Shown in pieces: positions 57,584 to 64,000 of a stretch of 64,000 bases of DNA. Position numbers and translations under genes: made by a program. The notes below the pieces were generated by a model, which worked only from the letters and a program-made list of their open reading frames with translations, did not search any database and had not been told where the DNA came from. Source of the DNA: Paraclostridium bifermentans (GTDB taxonomy: Bacteria > Bacillota > Clostridia > Peptostreptococcales > Peptostreptococcaceae); assembly GCF_019916025.1 (NCBI RefSeq), contig NZ_CP079737.1, forward strand, positions 310,001 to 374,000. The letters are read 5' to 3'. Positions within the stretch are counted from its first letter, which is position 1. Every line of letters begins with the position of its first letter.

Positions 57584-58252
57584 ATGGAAAAGTATAAAGT
57601 TATCGAGATAAAGGAAAGTGTTTTTAAGAACAATGATGAACAAGCAGACTTGCTTAGATCAGACTTAAAGAAAGATAACACTTTTTTATTAAATTTAATG
57701 TCTTCTCCTGGTTCAGGGAAGACTACAACAGTTTTAAGAACTATTGAAGCTTTAAAAAATGAAATGAAAATTGGAGTTATGGAAGCTGATATAGATTCAG
57801 ATGTTGATGCTGACACTGTTTCAAAAACAGGTGCAAAGGTAATACAGTTACATACAGGTGGAATGTGTCATTTAGATGCAGATATGACTAAGCAAGGTTT
57901 GGTAGAACTTGGAACAGATGATGTGGACTTTGTAATATTAGAAAATGTGGGGAATCTAGTGTGTCCAGCAGAATTTGATACTGGTTCTTCGAAAAATGCT
58001 ATGATACTTAGCGTACCAGAGGGACATGATAAACCTTTAAAATATCCATTAATATTTTCAGTAGTGGATGTGGTTTTAATAAACAAAATTGATGCTATAG
58101 AGTATTTTGACTTTGATTTAGATTTAGTTAAAGAATATATTAAAAAACGAAATCCAAATGCAAAAGTTATAGAGATATCAGCCAAAACTGGTGAAGGTAT
58201 AGATGAATGGGCTAATTGGATAAGAGAAGAAGTAAAGGCTTGGAATAATTAA
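57584..58252 (+). CDS. hypB: HypB-like nickel-inserting GTPase
   Basis: The 222-residue GTPase has Walker A SSPGSGKTT, the switch-region EADIDSDVDADT, the metal-site GGMCHLDADM (Cys-His) and LVCPAEFDTG, and the guanine-specific NKID. HypB delivers nickel to [NiFe]-hydrogenase with HypA. The His-rich or CxxCGC N-terminal metal site of some homologues is absent. No hydrogenase, hypA or other hyp gene lies in the window; instead a large Fe-S flavoprotein follows after 36 bases, so the client is unclear. AGGGGG precedes the ATG. Confidence 0.88.
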   Translation: MEKYKVIEIKESVFKNNDEQADLLRSDLKKDNTFLLNLMSSPGSGKTTTVLRTIEALKNEMKIGVMEADIDSDVDADTVSKTGAKVIQLHTGGMCHLDADMTKQGLVELGTDDVDFVILENVGNLVCPAEFDTGSSKNAMILSVPEGHDKPLKYPLIFSVVDVVLINKIDAIEYFDFDLDLVKEYIKKRNPNAKVIEISAKTGEGIDEWANWIREEVKAWNN

Positions 58253-58288
58253 TATAATATAAAAATTATAATTTTTAGGGGGATTAAG

Positions 58289-60973
58289 ATGGCAGTTAAA
58301 GAAAAGGTTCTTCAATTTGCAAACCAAGTTAGTGGAAAGAAACCAGGGTCTAGAGGGTACTTTGGTGAAAATGATGCACGTTATAGAATTTTAGAGCCAG
58401 TTGTAACAGATGAAATGGCAGAAGTTTTACTTTGTATGGAGATTAGAAAGAAAATAACGGCTGAGAAAGTCGCACCTTTATGTGGTAAGAGTGTTGAGAA
58501 GTGTACAGAGTTACTATTAGAATTATCAGAAATAGGGGTAGTTTTCGTTAATGAAATAGATGGTGTAGATACTTTCTGGTATGAAACTTGGGTACCAGGA
58601 ATTATGGAAATGATGGTTAATAATAAGGCACAGGCTAAAAAATATCCACAAATTCCTAAGGCATTTCATGATTATGGTGTGGAAAATGGACCAAGATCTA
58701 CAGGAAGTTTTCCTCCAGGGGTAGGACTTATGCGTGTTATTCCAATAGAAACTGCAATAGATGGGGAAACAAGAAGAGCTTCATATGAGGAAATATCAAA
58801 ATATTTAAATGAGAGTGATAAATTCTCTGTATCAGACTGTTCATGTCGTACAGCAAGAGAAAGCATGGGAGAAGGATGCGGACATCTAAAAGAAGATATG
58901 TGTATTCAATTAGGCCATGCAGCTGAATACTACATAAGAACAGGTAGAGGTAAAAAAATAACTAGAGAAGAGGCTTTTGAAATAATAAAAAGAGCTGAAG
59001 AAAATGGGTTAATGCACCAAATACCAAACTTAGATGGATCAGGAAAAACTCATGCAATATGCAATTGCTGTGGATGTTCTTGTTTAGCACTTAAGGGTGG
59101 AAACATGTTTGCAAATACTGATATGGTACGTTCTAACTATGTGTCTAAAGTAGATAAAGATAAGTGTGTTGCTTGTGGAGAGTGTGTAGTTAACTGTCCA
59201 ACTAATGCTTTAAAACTTGGTCAAAAATTATGCTCTAGTAAACCGATTGTAGATAAAATAGAAAGAAAAGAAACGCCAAGAAATACTAATTGGGGACCAG
59301 AGAGATGGAATGAAGATTATAGAATTAATAGAGAAGATGTAGTAGAAAGTGGAACAAGTCCATGTAAGACTGCATGCCCTGCGCATATAGCTGTTCAAGG
59401 ATATATAAAACTTGCTTCACAAGGAAGATATAAAGAAGCTTTAGAACTTATAAAACAAGAAAATCCATTCCCTGCTATATGTGGTCGTATCTGTCCTAGA
59501 AAGTGTGAATCAGCATGTACAAGAGGAGATATAGATTCACCAATAGCTATAGATGAAATTAAAAAGTTTGTAGCTGAACAAGACTTAAAAGAAGAGCATA
59601 GATTCGTTCCTAAAAAAAGACATAATTACGGTAAGAAGATTGCCATAATAGGTGGAGGACCTTCTGGACTTTCATGTGCATATTACTTATCAATAGATGG
59701 ATACAAGGTAACAGTATTTGAAAAACAAAAAGCCCTTGGTGGGATGTTAACTTTAGGAATTCCTTCTTTCAGATTGGAAAAAGAAGTAGTTAATGCTGAA
59801 ATAGAGATACTAAGACAAATGGGTGTAGAGTTTAAAACAGGTATAGAAGTAGGTAAGGATGTTACATTAGATGAATTAAGAAAAGATGGATATAAAGCTT
59901 TCTATTTAGCAATTGGAGCACAAGCTGGTAGAAGATTAAATATAGAAGGTGAAGATGCAGAAGGTGTTATACCAGGGGTAGAATTTGTACGTGATGTTAA
60001 CTTAGGAGAAGATGTAAAACTAAATGGAAAAGTAGTTGTTATTGGTGGAGGAAATGTTGCGATAGACGTTGCAAGAAATGCAACAAGAGTAGGTGCAGAT
60101 AGTGTAAATATGTTCTGCTTAGAAAATCGTGAACAAATGCCTGCTTTAGAAGAAGAAATAGAAGAAGCTTTAGAAGAGGATATAGTAATAAACAACTCTT
60201 GGGGGCCTAATAGAATAATTGTAGAAGACGGAAAAGTAGTAGGGGTTGAATTTAAAAAATGTGTTTCTGTATTTGATGAAAACGGAAGATTCTCTCCAGT
60301 ATTTGATGAAGATAATTTAAAAGTAGTAGATGCTGATTACGTTTTAATTTCAGTAGGTCAAAGTATTGACTGGGGTGATTTACTTAAAGGAAGTAAAGCA
60401 GAGTTAAATCCTAATAATACAATAAAAGCTGATGGATTTACTTATCAAACAAATGAACCTGATATATTTGCTGGAGGAGATTCATATACTGGTCCTAGAT
60501 TTGCAATAGATGCAATAGCAGCAGGTAAACAAGGAGCTATATCAATTCACCGTTTCGTTCAGCCAGGACAAAGTTTAGTAAATGGACGTGATAGAAGAGA
60601 TTATCATGAATTTGATAAAAAAAGCTTACAATTAGAAGGATATGATAATATGCCAAGACAAAGACCAAATCATAAATCTGGCGTAGATGCAAAAGAATCT
60701 TTCAAAGATATGCGTCTTACTTTTACAGAAGAACAAATGAAAAAAGAAACAGAAAGATGTTTAGGTTGTGGAGCTACTGTTGTAGATGAATATATGTGTG
60801 TAGGTTGTGGTCAATGTACTACGAAATGTAAGTTTGACGCTATATCATTAGTAAGAAAATATGATGCAGAAGGTGTAGCTTATGAAGATTTAAAACCAGC
60901 AGTAGTTAAAAATGTTATAAGAAGAAAAGGTAGAATAATAGGAAAGAAAGTTAAGGATGTATTTGCAAAATAA
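58289..60973 (+). CDS. Large Fe-S flavoprotein oxidoreductase (GltD/NfnB-like core with ferredoxin domains)
   Basis: The 894-residue protein is a fusion. Residues 1-130 look like a winged helix; 184-187 (CSCR) and 258-265 (CNCCGCSC) are cysteine clusters; 293-304 (CVACGECVVNCP) is a 4Fe-4S ferredoxin site; 359-410 (CKTACP, CGRICPRKCESAC) is the GltD-type cluster domain; 450-475 (IAIIGGGPSGLSCAYYL) binds FAD; about 588-610 (VVVIGGGNVAIDVARNA) binds NAD(P)H; and about 832-862 holds C-x2-C and CVGCGQCTTKC. It should move electrons between NAD(P)H, FAD and several Fe-S centres. The substrate is unknown. Confidence 0.85.
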   Translation: MAVKEKVLQFANQVSGKKPGSRGYFGENDARYRILEPVVTDEMAEVLLCMEIRKKITAEKVAPLCGKSVEKCTELLLELSEIGVVFVNEIDGVDTFWYETWVPGIMEMMVNNKAQAKKYPQIPKAFHDYGVENGPRSTGSFPPGVGLMRVIPIETAIDGETRRASYEEISKYLNESDKFSVSDCSCRTARESMGEGCGHLKEDMCIQLGHAAEYYIRTGRGKKITREEAFEIIKRAEENGLMHQIPNLDGSGKTHAICNCCGCSCLALKGGNMFANTDMVRSNYVSKVDKDKCVACGECVVNCPTNALKLGQKLCSSKPIVDKIERKETPRNTNWGPERWNEDYRINREDVVESGTSPCKTACPAHIAVQGYIKLASQGRYKEALELIKQENPFPAICGRICPRKCESACTRGDIDSPIAIDEIKKFVAEQDLKEEHRFVPKKRHNYGKKIAIIGGGPSGLSCAYYLSIDGYKVTVFEKQKALGGMLTLGIPSFRLEKEVVNAEIEILRQMGVEFKTGIEVGKDVTLDELRKDGYKAFYLAIGAQAGRRLNIEGEDAEGVIPGVEFVRDVNLGEDVKLNGKVVVIGGGNVAIDVARNATRVGADSVNMFCLENREQMPALEEEIEEALEEDIVINNSWGPNRIIVEDGKVVGVEFKKCVSVFDENGRFSPVFDEDNLKVVDADYVLISVGQSIDWGDLLKGSKAELNPNNTIKADGFTYQTNEPDIFAGGDSYTGPRFAIDAIAAGKQGAISIHRFVQPGQSLVNGRDRRDYHEFDKKSLQLEGYDNMPRQRPNHKSGVDAKESFKDMRLTFTEEQMKKETERCLGCGATVVDEYMCVGCGQCTTKCKFDAISLVRKYDAEGVAYEDLKPAVVKNVIRRKGRIIGKKVKDVFAK

Positions 60974-61003
60974 AATTAAAATAAAATAGATTAGGGGTGC
61001 ATT

Positions 61004-61939
61004 ATGGGGATTTTATATGAAAAAATGACCTTTGAAGGATGGGGAATTTTCCTATTTGTATTACTTGCATTGATGGCATTTAATGAACTTGGAAGATCAA
61101 CAAAATGGACGGGAGTATTATTGTTTATAATAGTACCTACATTTTTAACAATTTTTGTTTGGCCAACTACAGCAGCGCCAGGCAATGAATATGGAACAGG
61201 AACTTGGTTTAACTGGGTTAAAACTTATTCGGCACTTGCTGGGTGTGTTTGGTTTATGGCTCTTAGATATATTCCATCGTTACAAAAGAAAAAATGGGCA
61301 TTGGCTCTTCCAGCGATTATTTTAGCATTAAATATATTTGAAGCTTCTATTAGAGATTTTCAAATTTTCACTTATGGATTAACTGATGGTGGAGTTGTAG
61401 ACAATCTTTGGACGATATCTGGACCTTGGAATATTATGAATGGTATAGCTGGGTTATTAAATATAGTTACAATTTGTGGTTGTTATGGAATATTTATATC
61501 TAAAGACAAAACAAAGGATATGATATGGCCAGATATGATATGGACATGGGTTATAGCTTATGATGTATGGAATTTCGCTTATACTTATAACTGTATATCA
61601 GACCACTCAATTTATTGTGGGGTAGCTTTATTACTTTCATGTACAATACCAACTTTCTTTATAAAAAAAGGAGCTTGGTTACAACATCGTGCTCAAACAT
61701 TAGCTCTTTGGATTATGTTTGTTATGACTGTTCCTCAATTTGCTGATAGGATAGCACCAGTTCCTACAACACATAACAAGACAGCGTTCTTTGTGGTAAG
61801 TTTAATATCTTTAGCTGTGAATGCAGCTTTAGCAATTTACCAATTTAATAAGGTAAGAAAAAATAAACTTAATCCAATAAAGGATGAAATTTACACAGAC
61901 ACTGATGCGTATCAACAAGTATTAGCTGAAAATAAATAG
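61004..61939 (+). CDS. Polytopic tryptophan-rich membrane protein (DUF5692-like)
   Basis: The 311-residue protein has about eight or nine membrane helices with many tryptophans, for example in GPWNIMNGIAG, IWPDMIWTWVIAYDVWNF and CVWFMALRYIP. I think it belongs to DUF5692, though from memory only. It lies 30 bases after the flavoprotein gene with AGGGGTG before its ATG, so the two are co-transcribed with hypB. It could anchor or exchange a substrate for the flavoprotein; no transport motif is evident. A strong terminator ends the unit. Confidence 0.65.
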   Translation: MGILYEKMTFEGWGIFLFVLLALMAFNELGRSTKWTGVLLFIIVPTFLTIFVWPTTAAPGNEYGTGTWFNWVKTYSALAGCVWFMALRYIPSLQKKKWALALPAIILALNIFEASIRDFQIFTYGLTDGGVVDNLWTISGPWNIMNGIAGLLNIVTICGCYGIFISKDKTKDMIWPDMIWTWVIAYDVWNFAYTYNCISDHSIYCGVALLLSCTIPTFFIKKGAWLQHRAQTLALWIMFVMTVPQFADRIAPVPTTHNKTAFFVVSLISLAVNAALAIYQFNKVRKNKLNPIKDEIYTDTDAYQQVLAENK

Positions 61940-61965
61940 ATAAAAAATAGTACTCTATTAAATAA

Positions 61966-62009
61966 AATGTAGTTATTAAGTGTGAAAACTTAGTAACTGC
62001 ATTTTTTTT
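61966..62009 (+). terminator. Intrinsic terminator of the hypB cluster
   Basis: AATGTAGTTATTAAGT (61966-61981) pairs with ACTTAGTAACTGCATT (61988-62003) with two mismatches or wobbles, followed by T's. Confidence 0.88.
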
Positions 62010-62027
62010 ACTTATATTGTATAACCT

Positions 62028-62066
62028 GTTAACATTGGATAAACATTAAATATGATAAAGTATAAT
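62028..62066 (+). promoter_or_regulatory. Direct-repeat operator and promoter of the second two-component system
   Basis: TTAACATT (62029-62036) and TAAACATT (62040-62047) are direct repeats with an 11-base period, the layout bound by OmpR/PhoB regulators. TATGAT (62051-62056) or TATAAT (62061-62066) follows as -10, with no good -35, as expected for an activated promoter. A near-identical motif lies at 63948-63968. Confidence 0.6.
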
Positions 62067-62109
62067 GATATAAAATTTTAATTTATTGATTTATAAGGAG
62101 AGCTAAAAA

Positions 62110-62781
62110 ATGAGATTACTAGTTATAGAAGATAATATAGAACTATCAAACTCAATGAAAAAAGGGTTAGAAAATATGAACTTCAAAGTAGATATATCAA
62201 ACACAGGAGAAGAAGGAGAAGATAAAGCAAGTATTAATGAATATGATGTTATACTATTAGATTTGAACCTTCCAGATACTGATGGAATAGAAGTGCTAAA
62301 ATACCTTCGTAAAAAATCAATAGACGCACCAATAATAATCATAACAGCAAGAGATAATGTATCGGACTTAGCAATAGGATTAGATAATGGAGCAGATGAT
62401 TATATAACCAAGCCATTTCAATTATTAGAAGTTAGGGCAAGAATTCATGCAGTAATAAGAAGATTCCATGGGAGAACTAATCCAATTATAAATATTGGGG
62501 GGGTAAAACTTAACCCAGTAAATCGTACTGTGTATATAGATGAAAAAGAGGTAATACTTGCAATAAAAGAGTTTGATATATTAGAGTATATCTGCTATAA
62601 ACACCCTGCAGTTGTTTCTAGCGAGGAAATTGTAGAGCATGTATATGATGAAAACTTTGATCCATTTTCATCAGTATTAAGAGTACATATATCAAGACTA
62701 AAAAATAAATTAAAAAACGTACAAGGTCAAGATGTATTAGTTAACGTTAGAGGGAAGGGCTATTGTTTATGCGTAGAGTAA
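62110..62781 (+). CDS. Response regulator, OmpR family
   Basis: The 223-residue protein has a receiver domain (EDNIELSNSM acidic patch, phospho-acceptor in LLDLNLPDTDG, ITARD, TKPF) and an OmpR winged helix (IKEFDILEYICYKHPAVVSS, VLRVHISRLKNKLK). Its stop overlaps the kinase start by 13 bases. Target genes are unknown, but a shared direct repeat before this gene and at the right edge suggests self-control and one adjacent target. Confidence 0.92.
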   Translation: MRLLVIEDNIELSNSMKKGLENMNFKVDISNTGEEGEDKASINEYDVILLDLNLPDTDGIEVLKYLRKKSIDAPIIIITARDNVSDLAIGLDNGADDYITKPFQLLEVRARIHAVIRRFHGRTNPIINIGGVKLNPVNRTVYIDEKEVILAIKEFDILEYICYKHPAVVSSEEIVEHVYDENFDPFSSVLRVHISRLKNKLKNVQGQDVLVNVRGKGYCLCVE

Positions 62782-63920
62782 ACTTTAAAAGTGGACTAGT
62801 TATAATAATATATTCATTAATACTATCACTTGTTATAGGCGTAGGATTATATAAAATAAAAGTATCTTTTAATAATTTAGAAACCAAAACAAATATAAAA
62901 GATACTAAAGCTATTATTATTAGTACTTCTAGATATAATGAAGAAGATTTAATATATAAAGCAATAAATGAAGGCGATTATCCGAACTTAAAAGACTACA
63001 ATGCAAACTTTGAAAATAATAAAATGAAAGGTACAACCAGATTAGTGGATGTAGCTGAAATAGGAAGAGCGTATTTGAAGATAGGATTTAAAGACATACT
63101 AAGTATAATTTTAATATTTTTCTTTATTTTAATATTAGCATCCTTGATATTGTGGATAGCATTAAATAAGATTCATGATAAAGAAATTGAAAATATAGTT
63201 AAAAATTTAAATGAGATTGATGATGAGTTTAATCCATATTTAGTAAGTAAAACATTTGGAATAGCTTATGAAAATATAAAGGGAAAATTCAAATCAAATT
63301 TAGATGACTATAAAAAATTAAATTCTTATTTATCACATGAACAAAAAAATGCTATTGCTATATTAAGAACAAATTTAGAGATAGACAACAACCAGGAGTA
63401 TCTTAAGTTGTTAGATGATATTGCTGATAGTATAGATGATGTATTAACTTTAAGTGATTTGAAATCTGATGATGCAATGACAGGTGTAGATGTTTCTTTA
63501 GTATGTGCGAGTATTTGTGATATATATCAAAAAAATTATAAAAATATTGAATTTGATTTTGATGAAGAAAATAATACAACTATTTTAGCTAAGGAGAGAT
63601 GGATATACCGTGCAGTGAGTAATTTAGTTGATAATGCAGTAAAGTATGGTGAGAATAAAAAAATAAGAGTATCTGTAAGAAACAAATATAATAGTGTGAT
63701 AATTAAAGTAGAAGATAACGGAATTGGTATGGAAAAAAATTTTATAGATAGTATATTTAACAATAAATATAGAATTAATGATTTAAAAAAAGATGGATAC
63801 GGGATAGGTCTAAGTTTAGTATCACATGTGTGTGATTTATGTAATGGAATAGTAGTAGTAGATAGTGAAATAAATAAAGGGTCTTGTTTTTATTTATCCT
63901 TTTCTGAATACAAGAATTAA
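62769..63920 (+). CDS. Sensor histidine kinase
   Basis: The 383-residue kinase has two membrane helices (about 8-27 and 112-135) flanking a small extracellular domain of about 85 residues, then a linker, the H-box SYLSHEQKNAIAILRTNL, the N-box NLVDNAVKYG, and G-boxes VEDNGIGMEKNF and GYGIGLSLVSHV. The H-box is a variant (HEQKN where HELRT is usual). The ATG at 62769 follows GGGAAGGG; a TTG six bases earlier is less well placed. It pairs with the regulator directly upstream. Confidence 0.9.
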   Translation: MRRVNFKSGLVIIIYSLILSLVIGVGLYKIKVSFNNLETKTNIKDTKAIIISTSRYNEEDLIYKAINEGDYPNLKDYNANFENNKMKGTTRLVDVAEIGRAYLKIGFKDILSIILIFFFILILASLILWIALNKIHDKEIENIVKNLNEIDDEFNPYLVSKTFGIAYENIKGKFKSNLDDYKKLNSYLSHEQKNAIAILRTNLEIDNNQEYLKLLDDIADSIDDVLTLSDLKSDDAMTGVDVSLVCASICDIYQKNYKNIEFDFDEENNTTILAKERWIYRAVSNLVDNAVKYGENKKIRVSVRNKYNSVIIKVEDNGIGMEKNFIDSIFNNKYRINDLKKDGYGIGLSLVSHVCDLCNGIVVVDSEINKGSCFYLSFSEYKN

Positions 63921-63947
63921 TATTTATTTTTAGATTTTAAGTTGAGG

Positions 63948-63981
63948 GTTAACATTGAGTAAACAATATATTTATTATAAT
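63948..63981 (+). promoter_or_regulatory. Second copy of the direct-repeat operator, right edge
   Basis: GTTAACATTGAGTAAACAAT (63948-63967) differs from the copy at 62028 at three positions over 21 bases. TATAAT at 63976-63981 follows. It probably drives a gene that begins beyond the window and is under the same regulator. Confidence 0.55.
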
Positions 63982-64000
63982 TTGCTTACAGTAAAACCTA

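Overview
The window is low-GC Gram-positive chromosome. Arginine is almost always AGA and ribosome binding sites are strong. The gene content is that of a proline-fermenting, spore-forming anaerobe of the Peptostreptococcaceae: a selenium-dependent D-proline reductase operon, sigma-54 with two dedicated activators, alpha/beta-type small acid-soluble spore proteins, and a cggR-gap-pgk-tpi-gpmI-eno glycolytic block. The order prd genes / cdsR-cdsB / hpt resembles Clostridioides difficile as I remember it. A relative such as Paraclostridium, Paeniclostridium or Romboutsia is my best guess; the species is not settled by the sequence alone.

Layout. 1-3.3 kb: TSCPD protein (partial), a YncE-like beta-propeller, a DUF4364 protein, an SASP, an unknown 54-residue protein and a PdaB-like deacetylase. 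3.4-13.1 kb: Stickland proline reduction (prdR, prdC, prdA, a small Prd-linked protein, prdB, prdD, prdE, prdF, a TSUP permease). PrdC and PrdB each read through an in-frame UGA as selenocysteine, and a clear -24/-12 promoter precedes prdC. 13.2-24.5 kb: SSB-like protein, two methyltransferases, cdsR-cdsB with a second sigma-54 promoter, hpt, an M20 amidohydrolase, an SASP, hslO, rpoN and cggR. 24.6-36.3 kb: lower glycolysis from gap to eno, then a CdaR-type regulator, glycerate kinase, GntP permease and pyk. These converge on 2-phosphoglycerate, phosphoenolpyruvate and pyruvate. 36.5-41.2 kb: secG, rnr, two small membrane proteins, smpB and tmRNA.

From the tmRNA gene rightwards the window becomes accessory. 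The last bases of ssrA plus its terminator recur at 43.45, 45.10 and 55.68 kb (one exact 22-bp core, two degenerate), dividing the DNA into three segments. Segment 1: MerR/GyrI regulator and amidinotransferase-like enzyme. Segment 2: unknown proteins. Segment 3: a truncated bile-salt-hydrolase-like gene, katG, a BceRSAB-type peptide-antibiotic module, a tandem HNH-like protein and a DEAD-box helicase. I read these as remnants of successive ssrA-targeted insertions; no integrase remains here. Beyond lie an L25/Ctc gene with foreign codon use, a TetR repressor divergent from a hypB / large Fe-S flavoprotein / polytopic membrane protein cluster, and a second two-component system whose putative binding motif recurs at the right edge.

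Unexplained structure includes two families of long hairpin repeats placed just after housekeeping genes (after eno and pyk; a tandem pair after rnr). Their arms differ between copies by compensating changes, so base pairing appears to be what is conserved. All homology statements come from reading the sequence and from memory of the families; no database search was run.
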